From NCBI GenBank assembly GCA_903837785.1, contig CAILVY010000387.1:1-42888 (forward strand): 42,888 nucleotides of DNA, read 5' to 3'. Each line of letters begins with the position of its first letter. Position 1 is the first letter of the stretch. The notes under the pieces were generated by a model. That model was given only the letters and a program-made list of their open reading frames with translations. It was not told the DNA's origin and did no database searches. This DNA comes from Candidatus Hydrogenedentota bacterium. GTDB taxonomy: Bacteria > Hydrogenedentota > Hydrogenedentia > Hydrogenedentales > CAILVY01. The position numbers and the translations under genes were made by a program. Of this stretch, positions 33,589-42,190 are shown one piece after another.

Positions 33589-35106
33589 ATGTCACACGCT
33601 GCGATTAATGCCTACTTGAGCAAGACCCGGCCCGAAGACGTCGATGCGGGATTCCTGGGCTATGTAGCGAGCCTCTCGGCCACGGCGTCCGTGGCGCCGC
33701 AGGCGGCGCGCGCCGTCGTGCAGGAACTGGCCGATCAGCGCAGCCATCTGAAGCTCATTGCAAGCGAGAATTACTGCTCGCTGCCCACGCAGCTCGCCAT
33801 GGGCAACTTGCTGACCGACAAGTACGCGGAGGGCTTCCCCGGCCAGCGCTTCTACGAAGGCTGCGAAAACGTGGACTCGGTTGAGGCATACGCCTGCGAA
33901 CAGGCCTGCGCTCTTTTCGGCGCGGAACACGCCTACGTCCAGCCGCACAGCGGCGCGGATGCCAACATGATCGCCTTCTGGGCCATCCTTACGGCGCGGG
34001 TGGAGACGCCGAAACTCGAGGAGCTGGGCAGCAAAGACCCGTCAAAGCTCTCCCGTGCGGATTGGGACACGGTACGCCAGGCATTGGGCAATCAACGCCT
34101 GCTGGGCATGGACTATTACTCGGGCGGTCATCTCACCCACGGCTACCGGCGCAACCTGTCCGCGAAGATGTTCGACGCCTACAGCTACGCCGTGAACCGC
34201 GAAACCGGGCTCATCGACTACGATGAACTCGAGAAGATGGCCCTCGAAATCAAGCCGCTGATTCTGCTTGCGGGTTACAGCGCGTATCCGCGTGAGATCA
34301 ACTTCCGGCGCATGCGCGAAATCGCCGACAAGGCCGGCGCGGTGTTCATGGTTGACATGGCACACTTCGCGGGACTTGTGGCCGGCGGGGTCTTCCAGGG
34401 CGACGCCAATCCCATCCCGCATGCCCATGTTGTGACCTCGACCACGCATAAGACCCTGCGCGGCCCGCGCGGCGGGATCGTGCTGTGCAAGAAAGAGTTC
34501 GCCGAATACGTGGACAAGGGCTGCCCGCTCGTGATCGGCGGGCCGCTCGGCCACATCATCGCCTCGAAAGCCGTCGCGCTCACGGAAGCGAATCGGCCCG
34601 CGTTCAAGGATTACGCCGCGCGGATTGTGGCGAACGCCCGCGCCCTCGCCCAGGCGCTCATGGATCAGGGACTCACGCTGGCCACCGGCGGCACGGACAA
34701 CCATCTCATGCTGATTAACGTCAGCGCGAGTTGCGGACTCACCGGACGCCAGGCGGCGGGCGCGCTGCGCGAATGCGGCGTGACGCTGAATTTCAACTCG
34801 TTGCCCTTCGATCCGAACGGCCCGCTTATCACGAGCGGATTGCGGCTGGGCACGCCCGCCGTCACCACACTCGGCATGGGCGTGGACGAGATGAAGGAAA
34901 TCGCGGCGGTCATCAAGCTTGTGCTCGATGGGACGAAGCCCGGGCTAATCGACAAAGGCCCAAACGCCGGACAGCCGAGCAAGCGCGCGTACGTACTCCA
35001 GCCCGAAGTGCGAGACCTGGCGCTGGCGCGCACGAAAGCCCTGTTGGACCGCTTTCCCGTTTATCCCGAAATCGACCTCGCGTTCTTGCAGGCACATTTC
35101 GGCTGA
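33589..35106 (+). CDS. glyA: Serine hydroxymethyltransferase, long chlamydial-type
   Basis: A 505-aa PLP enzyme that interconverts serine and glycine with THF, supplying one-carbon units. Visible motifs: LIASENYCS, the [13 protein letters not shown] cofactor region (PHSGADANM), [15 protein letters not shown], and the PLP lysine in [14 protein letters not shown] (Lys288). It is about 90 residues longer than the usual ~415 aa; the extra sequence includes [20 protein letters not shown] between the small domain and the [10 protein letters not shown] strand. Chlamydiae have a similarly long form (~497 aa), which supports a PVC-type origin. The ATG at 33589 has GGAGG 7-8 nt upstream; a longer frame from 33532 lacks an SD. 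It converges on the GGDEF gene after 22 nt. Confidence 0.96.
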   Translation: MSHAAINAYLSKTRPEDVDAGFLGYVASLSATASVAPQAARAVVQELADQRSHLKLIASENYCSLPTQLAMGNLLTDKYAEGFPGQRFYEGCENVDSVEAYACEQACALFGAEHAYVQPHSGADANMIAFWAILTARVETPKLEELGSKDPSKLSRADWDTVRQALGNQRLLGMDYYSGGHLTHGYRRNLSAKMFDAYSYAVNRETGLIDYDELEKMALEIKPLILLAGYSAYPREINFRRMREIADKAGAVFMVDMAHFAGLVAGGVFQGDANPIPHAHVVTSTTHKTLRGPRGGIVLCKKEFAEYVDKGCPLVIGGPLGHIIASKAVALTEANRPAFKDYAARIVANARALAQALMDQGLTLATGGTDNHLMLINVSASCGLTGRQAAGALRECGVTLNFNSLPFDPNGPLITSGLRLGTPAVTTLGMGVDEMKEIAAVIKLVLDGTKPGLIDKGPNAGQPSKRAYVLQPEVRDLALARTKALLDRFPVYPEIDLAFLQAHFG

Positions 35107-35128
35107 GATGGGCTGAGGCACAGCGACC

Positions 35129-36097
35129 CTACGCCTCCGGCGCGGCCTCCACGCGGTTCCGGCCCTGTTCCTTGGCGCGGTAAAGCGCGGCATCGGCGCG
35201 CGCCAGGAGGGCGGCGGCGTCTCGGTCGGCTTTGGCAGCTTCCGCCACGCCGGCGCTGAGTGTCACAGTCACCGCGGAACCCTCATAGTTGAACCGGGAG
35301 CCTTCGATCTTTTTGCGAATCTTCTCGGCCGCGGCCACGGCTTGCTTCAGCGGCGTTTCCGGCAGCAGCAAGGCGAATTCCTCGCCGCCGAAGCGCCCCA
35401 GAAAATCGGATTCGCGCTTTTGTTCCTGGGCAACGCCCGCCACGGCGCGCAGGATGCGATCGCCCGCGATATGGCCGAGCCGGTCATTGATCCGTTTGAA
35501 GTAATCCACGTCGAGCATGACCACGCTGAACGGGCCGCCGTAACGTTTGAAGCGAGCCCATTCTTCACTGAAGCGCGTGTCAAGCGTGCGCCGGTTGGGG
35601 AGCCTGGTCAGGAAATCGATCGTGGCGTCGGCATTGAGCCGCTGCATCTCCTCCTCCTGCCGGCGGATCGTCGATTCCGCGTTTTCGAGCCGCTCCCGAT
35701 ACCGGAGCGTGCCCCGCTGCATCGAATCGACTTCGGCGATCATCAGGCGTTCGACTTCCTGCAGGGCGGCCACAGTCATCGCCTTCTTGATGGCGGCTTT
35801 GTGGGCGGTGAGGCTGTTGTTGTAGTCCGACATCTCGCCCACAAGCGATTCGACGCTTTCATGCACGCTCAGCAAGAGGCCGTGGATGATGACCTTGCTC
35901 CGCTCCAGGACTTCCGTCTCACGCACCGGAACGGCGACGGCCGGCGCGGAAGGAGCCTTGGGCGCCGGGGCCGCCGCTGTCTCTTCCACCCAGACGGCGG
36001 AACGGCTTGAACGCAATTGGCGGGCCGCCCACACAATGGCGGTCACCGCCGCAAGCGCGCCTGCAACAGAACCTGCAATGATGAGGGTGCTTATCAC
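35129..36097 (-). CDS. Diguanylate cyclase (GGDEF domain) with N-terminal membrane helix
   Basis: A 322-aa protein. TM at ~2-22 (ISTLIIAGSVAGALAAVTAIVW), an Ala/Pro-rich linker, then a long helical region (~60-165) including an ERLENAESTIRRQEEEMQRL coiled coil. The GGDEF domain is ~165-315, with the active motif GGEEF near 235 in LGRFGGEEFALLLPE and metal-binding DVDYFKRINDRLGH. An RxxD (RESD) lies five residues before GGEEF, the product-inhibition I-site, so c-di-GMP feedback is expected. The GTG at 36097 was chosen (GGAGG ~10 nt upstream); the longer frame would overlap the GAF gene. It follows the GAF gene after 38 nt, so the two are probably co-transcribed; it may respond to signals through the GAF partner. 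Confidence 0.92.
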   Translation of the reverse strand: MISTLIIAGSVAGALAAVTAIVWAARQLRSSRSAVWVEETAAAPAPKAPSAPAVAVPVRETEVLERSKVIIHGLLLSVHESVESLVGEMSDYNNSLTAHKAAIKKAMTVAALQEVERLMIAEVDSMQRGTLRYRERLENAESTIRRQEEEMQRLNADATIDFLTRLPNRRTLDTRFSEEWARFKRYGGPFSVVMLDVDYFKRINDRLGHIAGDRILRAVAGVAQEQKRESDFLGRFGGEEFALLLPETPLKQAVAAAEKIRKKIEGSRFNYEGSAVTVTLSAGVAEAAKADRDAAALLARADAALYRAKEQGRNRVEAAPEA

Positions 36098-36135
36098 CTG
36101 CTGTATCCCTCCGGCATGGGCGCCCCGTCTTCGGC

Positions 36136-36822
36136 TCAGGCCATGTCGGCGCGGGCGATTTTCAGGCATTCGGGGCAATAACCGTGGCTGAATTTCATCT
36201 CGCCGTGCTCGCGCAGATAGACATCCACGGCCTGCCAATAGCCTTCGTCGTTTCGGATTCTCTTGCACATCGCGCAGATGGGAAGAATGCCGCGCAGCTT
36301 GTGAATCTCCTCGAGGCTATGCTCCAATTCCTTCGCATGCCGGGCCAGTTCGTGATTCGCGAACAGGAGCCCCAGATGACTCTCAATCAGTTCCTTGAAC
36401 TGAATCATCAGTTCTTCGATGACGCCCTCGAAGCGATTCTCCTTGGCGTCCAGCACGCACACGGTTCCAAAGAGCTCGCCGTTCGGCCAGAACAAGGGGA
36501 AACCCAAGTATGCGATGTAGCCGGTGCACGCGGCCGCGCTCTCCTTCCACCACTCATGGGCGAGCGCGTTCGGAATGTGCGTCCGCTCTCGATTCTGAAT
36601 GACGGCCCGGCAATAGAGCCCTTCGAGCTGGAAGCGCATCCCTGCCTGGAACGGATTACGGCTCCGCTGACTTGACCGGAACACTTCCATCTCCCCCGGC
36701 TGAAGCCGCATGATCAGCGCTGCGGGCACGGACATCAACTCGGCCATGATGTCCACCACGCCCTGCCACTTGTTGATCATATCCCCGGGAATTTCGATGG
36801 CCGACGTGTTCGTCTCCTGCAT
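36136..36822 (-). CDS. GAF-domain protein with C-terminal CxxC...CxxC motif
   Basis: A 228-aa soluble protein. Residues ~20-160 form a GAF domain (start INKWQGVVDIMAELMSVPAAL, then CRAVIQNRERTHIPNA, GFPLFWPNGELFGTVCVLD). Then a helical/coiled-coil segment (ARHAKELEHSLEEIHKLRG) leads to a C-terminal motif LPICAMCKRIRNDEGYW...FSHGYCPEC. The two CxxC pairs, seen in many PAS/GAF signalling proteins (typically ICxxCKKIRDDxGYW), suggest a zinc-binding or partner-docking tail. There is no catalytic output domain, so it probably signals to the diguanylate cyclase encoded 38 nt downstream. The ATG has AAGGA about 6-7 nt upstream. Confidence 0.88.
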   Translation of the reverse strand: MQETNTSAIEIPGDMINKWQGVVDIMAELMSVPAALIMRLQPGEMEVFRSSQRSRNPFQAGMRFQLEGLYCRAVIQNRERTHIPNALAHEWWKESAAACTGYIAYLGFPLFWPNGELFGTVCVLDAKENRFEGVIEELMIQFKELIESHLGLLFANHELARHAKELEHSLEEIHKLRGILPICAMCKRIRNDEGYWQAVDVYLREHGEMKFSHGYCPECLKIARADMA

Positions 36823-36923
36823 CCGGTCTTCCTTTCGTGTCGCACACGTTTCCCCACTATCCCTCCGGAACGCCGTCCAGCGCCTCCGGATTCAGCGGCA
36901 CGCTTTGGTTTTATTCGCACTCC

Positions 36924-36952
36924 ATGATACCCTGACGCCAGGCAAAAGGAAA
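36924..36952 (-). promoter_or_regulatory. Weak candidate promoter for the GAF/GGDEF pair
   Basis: On the minus strand, TTTCCT (36952-36947) and TATCAT (36929-36924) are 17 nt apart in the divergent gap 36823-37045. The -35 match is poor (3/6). No clear plus-strand promoter for the 37046 gene is seen. Confidence 0.25.
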
Positions 36953-37045
36953 CCTCCAAGGCATTCCGGCGCAGGCGGAGACCTGGGCGAAGCCCGCTTC
37001 CCGAAACGCAGGGCCGGTGCACCCCTGGAGCAGAAGGAACGCCCC

Positions 37046-37729
37046 GTGAAACTAACGCACTGTTTCGTCGCGCTGAGCCTCGTGTTCTCGGCGTCCGCCC
37101 TGGCGCAGGAGACCGACACCTGGACACAGTTGGGCCTGGTCCTGAAAGGCGCCCGCCCGGGCATGCCCCTCGCGGACTTCCTGAAGAATCACCCGAAAGC
37201 CAAGGGCCAGGGCATCACCGCCGACGGAAAACCCGTGGATGCCACCCTCAAGAATGCGAGCCTTGAGGAGCACTTCGACAAGGATCCCTTCCTCGGCTTG
37301 TGGTGCCTGGCGAATTACGGCTTCAAGGACGGCGTCCTCTACGAATTCACGCTGCTGTGGTACGGACCGGCCGACAAGGCTCTCGCCGCGCGCACGCCGT
37401 TCTACCGGGCCTGTGTGCACCGGCACGGCAAGGAGTTTCAGCGCGAAGTCATGAAAGTGGACGCGGGGACCCCCCCAAAACACTGGGCGCCCGTGCTCGT
37501 GTGGTCCACAGACGAGTGCGCCACCCTGGCCGCGTATTCATTGCGCAAGGAGCCGAAGAAGGGCGTGCACGGCATCTTCACGTATGCGGTGCTGCCCAAG
37601 GGGGATCCTTTTCTCGAACAGCAGCTTGCCGCGCGCCAGATGAACGCCGAAGAGTTGAAACATACTTACGCCGGAATCGAGCCCGTGCTCGAGAAAGTGT
37701 TGAAGAAGGAGGCGAAGCAGGGGAAATAG
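37046..37729 (+). CDS. Unrecognised exported protein
   Basis: A 227-aa protein with a Sec signal peptide (CFVALSLVFSASALA, cleavage near residue 21) and a mature part of about 205 residues. I do not recognise the family. The mature chain is mixed alpha/beta with conserved-looking aromatic stretches (GLWCLANYGFKDGVLYEFTLLWYGP) and a repeated beta pattern; it has three or four Cys (LWCLANY, FYRACVHRHG, STDECATL). There is no metal, haem or enzyme motif I can name. The start is a GTG at 37046 supported by AAGGA 8 nt upstream and by the signal peptide; a longer frame from 36710 runs through the divergent promoter region. It precedes hypB by 119 nt and is probably a separate unit. Confidence 0.7.
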   Translation: MKLTHCFVALSLVFSASALAQETDTWTQLGLVLKGARPGMPLADFLKNHPKAKGQGITADGKPVDATLKNASLEEHFDKDPFLGLWCLANYGFKDGVLYEFTLLWYGPADKALAARTPFYRACVHRHGKEFQREVMKVDAGTPPKHWAPVLVWSTDECATLAAYSLRKEPKKGVHGIFTYAVLPKGDPFLEQQLAARQMNAEELKHTYAGIEPVLEKVLKKEAKQGK

Positions 37730-37848
37730 GGTGGCGAAACGGCCTCGTGGTTTCGTGTCCTCCGGGCCGCCGCCTGGCGCAATCCGGGGGAATGACTTGA
37801 TGCCCGCCGGGTGTATCCTGAGGGGAGAGTGGCGGAAAGGAAGAATCA

Positions 37849-38499
37849 ATGGAAGTAAAAGTCGTTCAAAAGGTGATGAAAGTCAACGACGAACTCGCGC
37901 AGGGGGTTCGGCTGCGCCTGGAGGGGGCGGGCGTCGCGTGTGTCAACATCATGAGCGCGCCGGGCTCGGGCAAGACCTCCCTGATCGAAGTGGCGTTGCG
38001 GGCGCTTCAGGGCACGCCTCGGATCGGCGTCATCGAAGGCGATCCGGACACGACGCTCGACGCGGAGCGAATCGCGGCGTGCAATGCGCCCGTCGTCCAA
38101 ATCAACACGGACGGGGGCTGTCATCTCGAAGCGAACCTCGTGGGCCGGGCGCTGGGCGATTTTGACCTCGCCAACCTGGACCTGCTTCTGATTGAGAACG
38201 TCGGCAACCTCGTGTGTCCCGTCGGCTTTGACTTGGGCGAAAACAAGCGGGTGGCCGTCGTCAGCACAACCGAGGGGCACGACAAGCCCGCCAAGTACCC
38301 CAAGCTCTTCCGCTCGGCGGACCTCGTCATTCTCAACAAGATCGACCTGCTCCCTTACGTGAACTTTGACGTCGAGATCTTCCGGGGGTACGTCCTGGGG
38401 CTCCGGCCCGGCGTGCCCATCCTGAACGTCTCCTGCCGCACCGGCGAGGGCGTGGATGCGTGGTGTTCCTGGCTGCGGGAGGCCGCCTCCGGCGCCTGA
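37849..38499 (+). CDS. hypB: Hydrogenase nickel-incorporation GTPase HypB, short form
   Basis: A 216-aa GTPase. Motifs: P-loop SAPGSGKTSL, GDPDTTLD, the interface metal site GGCHLE (Cys-His), IENVGNLVCPVGFDLGE, and NKIDLLPY for guanine specificity. The N-terminal CxxCGC nickel motif and the His-rich stretch found in many HypB are absent, so it has only the G-domain metal site. It works with HypA to load Ni into [NiFe]-hydrogenase large subunits, but no hypA is visible in the window. The ATG has AAAGGAAG upstream. The stop overlaps the hypF start by 1 nt (TGATG). Confidence 0.96.
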   Translation: MEVKVVQKVMKVNDELAQGVRLRLEGAGVACVNIMSAPGSGKTSLIEVALRALQGTPRIGVIEGDPDTTLDAERIAACNAPVVQINTDGGCHLEANLVGRALGDFDLANLDLLLIENVGNLVCPVGFDLGENKRVAVVSTTEGHDKPAKYPKLFRSADLVILNKIDLLPYVNFDVEIFRGYVLGLRPGVPILNVSCRTGEGVDAWCSWLREAASGA

Positions 38500-40781
38500 T
38501 GGACGCAGCGCGCGTACACGTGTCAATTCAGGGCGCGGTGCAGGGCGTCGGATTCCGGCCGTTCGTTTATCGCCTGGCGCGGCGCCTGGGGATTGCCGGT
38601 TATGTGCAAAACACGCCGGGCGGCGTGTATATCGAAGCCGAATCCTCGCAGCCTTCCCTGCAGGCGTTCCTGGACGCGCTAGAAACCGAACGGCCGCCCC
38701 TGTCCCTGGTCGAAAGCGTGCAGGCCGAATGGACCACCCCGATGGGCAGCCGCCATTTCGAGATTCGGCACAGTGACGGCGCCGGGGATCCCCTCGCCTT
38801 GATTATGGCGGACATTGCCACGTGCCCGGACTGCCTGGAAGATATCCACAATCCAAACGAGCGCCGCTTCCGCTACCCCTTCACGAACTGCACGAATTGC
38901 GGACCGCGCTTTACGATACTCCATCGCCTTCCCTATGACCGGCCCAACACGTCGATGCGGGATTTCGCCATGTGTCCGGCGTGCCGCGCGGAATACGAAG
39001 ATCCCGCCGACCGGCGCTTTCATGCGCAGCCGACGGCCTGCCCGGCGTGCGGTCCGCATCTGGCATTCTGGGATGAGCGGGGCAATGTCCTCTCGGCGCG
39101 TGATGCGGCGCTGTGCGAGGCGGCGGAAGCGTTGCGTCAAGGACGCCTCTTGGCGGTGAAGGGCCTGGGCGGGTTTCATTTGATGGCCGATGCGCGCAAC
39201 GAGGCGGCCGTGGGCCGGCTCCGTGCACACAAGCATCGCGAAGAGAAGCCGTTCGCGCTGATGTATCCCGCACTGCCACAAGTCCGCGAGGATTGCGCCG
39301 TCTCGGATTTGGAGGCGCGCCTGCTCGAGTCGCCCGAATGCCCGATTGTGCTGCTGCGGCGAAAGCCCGTCCGGGGCGCGGTGGCGGAGGCCGTGGCCCC
39401 GGGCTGCCCTCGGCTCGGCGTGATGCTTCCGGCCACGCCACTGCATCACCTCCTGCTCGAGGCGCTGGGGTTTCCGCTCGTGGCGACAAGCGGCAACCTG
39501 AGTGAGGAACCGATCTGCATTGATGAACGCGATGCGCTGGAACGGCTGCACGGCATCGCGGATCTCTTTCTGATGCACAACCGGCCCATCGTCCGGCATG
39601 TGGACGATTCGATCGTTCAAGTGGCGGCAGGACGTGAAATGGTTCTTCGCCGCGCGCGTGGCTACGCGCCCCTGCCCGTGCGCGTGCAGGCCACAGGTCC
39701 GGATACTGTGGCGTTCGGTTCGCATCTCAAGAATACAGTCGCCATCGCCAAGCAAGGCCGGGTCTTCCTCAGCCAGCATATCGGCGACCTCGAAACGCCA
39801 CGTGCATTCGACGCATTTCTTGAAGCGGAACAGGCGCTGGAGCGGCTCTATCACGCTGCGCCCCGGCAGGCCGCGTGCGACCTCCATCCCGACTATCTGG
39901 CCTCGCGGCACGCGCGCAAACAGGCGCTTCCGCTGTCCGAGGTGCAGCATCACTATGCGCATGTGCTCGCCTGCATGGCGGAACACGGCCTCGAGGGACC
40001 CGTGCTCGGCGTCTCGTGGGACGGCACGGGTTACGGGCTTGACGGAACGATTTGGGGCGGCGAATTCCTGCTCGCGACGCTGGACGATTTCACGCGCGCC
40101 GGACATCTCCGCACGTTCCGTCTGCCGGGCGGCGACCGGGCGGTCAAGGAACCCCGGCGTTCCGCCTTGGGCCTGTTATTCGAAATCTTCGGCGAGGACC
40201 TGGCCTCGGTCGCGGAGACGCCGCCGATACAATCGTTCTCGCCGGGAGAGCGTACTCCGCTGTTGCACATGCTTCGGCGCGGGTTGAACAGCCCCGAGAC
40301 GTCGAGTGCCGGACGGCTTTTCGACGCCGTGGCGGCGCTTGCCGGGCTGCACCAGCGGTGCAGCTTCGAGGGACAGGCGGCCATGGCGCTCCAATTCGCC
40401 GCGGAACGGCATGGCCCGGCCGACCCCATCTCGCTGTTCGGCATTGCCCAGGACGGCGCGAGCCTGGTTCTGGACTGGGAACCCGTCCTGAAGGCTATAC
40501 TCTCGGCAATGGCGCGAGGCGATGACGCCGGGCGTATTGCGGCGGGCTTTCATGCCGCCGCGGCCGAGGGCATCGCGGCAATGGCGGAGCGCATCGGCAT
40601 TGCCGACGTGGTCCTGACCGGCGGCTGTTTTCAGAACACGCTCTTGCTCGAAAGCAGCCTGGACGGTTTGCGCGCGCGGGGCCTGCGGCCGCATTGGCCC
40701 TGGCACGTGCCGCCGAACGATGGCGGAATCGCGCTGGGCCAGGCAGTGTTTGCATTAAGGCGAGGGAAAGAAGGCCAATAG
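38499..40781 (+). CDS. hypF: Carbamoyltransferase HypF
   Basis: A 760-aa protein of normal length that makes the cyanide ligand precursor by transferring carbamoyl to HypE. Domains in order: acylphosphatase-like (residues ~1-90, VQGVGFRPFVYRLARRLG), a zinc-finger pair (CPDCLEDI with NCTNCGPRF, and CPACRAEY with ACPACGPH), a YrdC-like domain (KGLGGFHLMADARN, HKHREEKPF, ATSGNLSEEPI), and a Kae1-like C-terminal domain (HHYAHVLACMAEH, VSWDGTGYGLDGTIWGGEF, TGGCFQNTLL, PNDGGIALGQA). All key motifs are present. It starts in a TGATG overlap with hypB, which excludes a longer frame from 38460. Confidence 0.97.
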   Translation: MDAARVHVSIQGAVQGVGFRPFVYRLARRLGIAGYVQNTPGGVYIEAESSQPSLQAFLDALETERPPLSLVESVQAEWTTPMGSRHFEIRHSDGAGDPLALIMADIATCPDCLEDIHNPNERRFRYPFTNCTNCGPRFTILHRLPYDRPNTSMRDFAMCPACRAEYEDPADRRFHAQPTACPACGPHLAFWDERGNVLSARDAALCEAAEALRQGRLLAVKGLGGFHLMADARNEAAVGRLRAHKHREEKPFALMYPALPQVREDCAVSDLEARLLESPECPIVLLRRKPVRGAVAEAVAPGCPRLGVMLPATPLHHLLLEALGFPLVATSGNLSEEPICIDERDALERLHGIADLFLMHNRPIVRHVDDSIVQVAAGREMVLRRARGYAPLPVRVQATGPDTVAFGSHLKNTVAIAKQGRVFLSQHIGDLETPRAFDAFLEAEQALERLYHAAPRQAACDLHPDYLASRHARKQALPLSEVQHHYAHVLACMAEHGLEGPVLGVSWDGTGYGLDGTIWGGEFLLATLDDFTRAGHLRTFRLPGGDRAVKEPRRSALGLLFEIFGEDLASVAETPPIQSFSPGERTPLLHMLRRGLNSPETSSAGRLFDAVAALAGLHQRCSFEGQAAMALQFAAERHGPADPISLFGIAQDGASLVLDWEPVLKAILSAMARGDDAGRIAAGFHAAAAEGIAAMAERIGIADVVLTGGCFQNTLLLESSLDGLRARGLRPHWPWHVPPNDGGIALGQAVFALRRGKEGQ

Positions 40782-40812
40782 CGGGCCAAGCGGCCCGGAA
40801 AGGAACGCGGCA

Positions 40813-41067
40813 ATGTGCCTTGCGGTGCCCGGCGAAATTGTGAGTATCGATGAGAGCGATCCCTTGATTCGGAATGCGCGCGTCAGCTTCGGCGGCATGC
40901 TGAAGGAAGTGTCGTTGGCCATGACGCCCGAGGCCACCGCGGGCCAATACGTGCTGGTTCACGCGGGGCTCGCCATCAGCGTGGTCGACGAGGACGAGGC
41001 CGCCCAGATACTGAAGGACCTTGAACAGATTGCGGCATTGGAGGAGGCGGAGGAACCCGCGGCATGA
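40813..41067 (+). CDS. hypC: Hydrogenase assembly chaperone HypC
   Basis: An 84-aa protein of family length starting [10 protein letters not shown], with the essential Cys2 that holds the Fe(CN)2CO unit together with HypD. The C-terminus is acidic (EEAEEPAA). The SD AAAGGAA precedes the ATG and there are 31 nt after hypF. Its stop overlaps the hypD start by 4 nt (ATGA), which fits the HypC-HypD complex. Confidence 0.96.
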   Translation: MCLAVPGEIVSIDESDPLIRNARVSFGGMLKEVSLAMTPEATAGQYVLVHAGLAISVVDEDEAAQILKDLEQIAALEEAEEPAA

Positions 41068-42152
41068 AGTTCGTGGATGAATACCGCGACCGGGACCGGG
41101 TGCGGACCCTGACTGAAGGCTTGCGGCGCATCACTACGAAGCCGCACACTGTCATGGAAATCTGCGGGGGCCAAACGCATGCCATCGTGAAGTTCGGCAT
41201 CGATGAATTGCTCCCCGAAGGGGTGTCGCTCGTGCACGGGCCCGGTTGCCCGGTCTGCGTAACCCCCGTCGAACTGATCGACAAGGCCATTGCCATCGCC
41301 CAGCGCCCCGGCGTCATCCTCTGTTCCTTCGGAGACATGCTTCGCGTGCCCGGGAGCCACATCGATCTGCTTGGCGCCAAGGCGTCCGGCGCCGACGTGC
41401 GCATGGTTTACTCGCCGCTCGACGCGGTGAAGATGGCCAAAAAGCATCCCGACAAGGAAGTGGTGTTCTTCGCCGTCGGCTTCGAAACCACCGCCCCGGC
41501 AAACGCCCTGGCCGTCGTTCAGGCGAAACGTGAAGGCCTGAAGAACTTCTCGCTCCTCTCTTCGCATGTGCTCGTGCCGCCGGCGATGCGCGCCATCCTC
41601 GCCTCCGAGGTGTGCGCGGTTCAGGGCTTCCTCGCGGCGGGGCACGTGTGCACGGTCATGGGCTTCACGGAATACGAGCCGATCGCCAGCGAGTTTCATG
41701 CGCCCATCGTAGTGACCGGATTTGAACCGGTCGATATTCTCCACGGGATCTTCTTGTGCGTCCGACAACTCGAAGAGGGACGCGCGGCGGTCGAAAATGA
41801 ATATGTCCGCTCCGTGACGCGGGAGGGCAACCTGTCGGCGCAGGCAATCATCAAAGAAGTCTTTGAAGTGACCGCCCGGAAGTGGCGGGGGTTGGGCGAG
41901 ATCCCCGCGAGCGGGCTCGGGCTTAGGGAGGACTACGCCTTCTACGATGCGGATCGCCGCTTCGAACTGACAGGATACACGGCCGAGGAGTGCAAGGAGT
42001 GCATCGCGGGGCAGATCCTGCGCGGACTCAAGAAACCGCACGAGTGCCTCGCCTTTGGAATGCGATGCACGCCCGAACATCCGCTCGGCGCGCCGATGGT
42101 TTCGAGCGAGGGCGCGTGCGCTGCGTATTTCCGATACAAACGGCATGCCTGA
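41064..42152 (+). CDS. hypD: Hydrogenase Fe-cyano/CO assembly protein HypD
   Basis: A 362-aa scaffold protein on which the Fe(CN)2CO centre is built. Diagnostic motifs: [22 protein letters not shown] (thiol pair), [21 protein letters not shown], and the C-terminal 4Fe-4S cysteines in [12 protein letters not shown]...[18 protein letters not shown] with SSEGACAAY. Complete, normal length. It overlaps hypC by 4 nt and is followed after 38 nt by hypE. Confidence 0.97.
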   Translation: MKFVDEYRDRDRVRTLTEGLRRITTKPHTVMEICGGQTHAIVKFGIDELLPEGVSLVHGPGCPVCVTPVELIDKAIAIAQRPGVILCSFGDMLRVPGSHIDLLGAKASGADVRMVYSPLDAVKMAKKHPDKEVVFFAVGFETTAPANALAVVQAKREGLKNFSLLSSHVLVPPAMRAILASEVCAVQGFLAAGHVCTVMGFTEYEPIASEFHAPIVVTGFEPVDILHGIFLCVRQLEEGRAAVENEYVRSVTREGNLSAQAIIKEVFEVTARKWRGLGEIPASGLGLREDYAFYDADRRFELTGYTAEECKECIAGQILRGLKKPHECLAFGMRCTPEHPLGAPMVSSEGACAAYFRYKRHA

Positions 42153-42190
42153 AATCCATGCATGCGTGAAGAAAAGGGAGGAGTCCCGCC

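Noticed and set aside
36710..37045. N-terminal extension of the 37046 protein
   Set aside because: It would read through the divergent promoter region, and the GTG at 37046 has an SD and begins a signal peptide.
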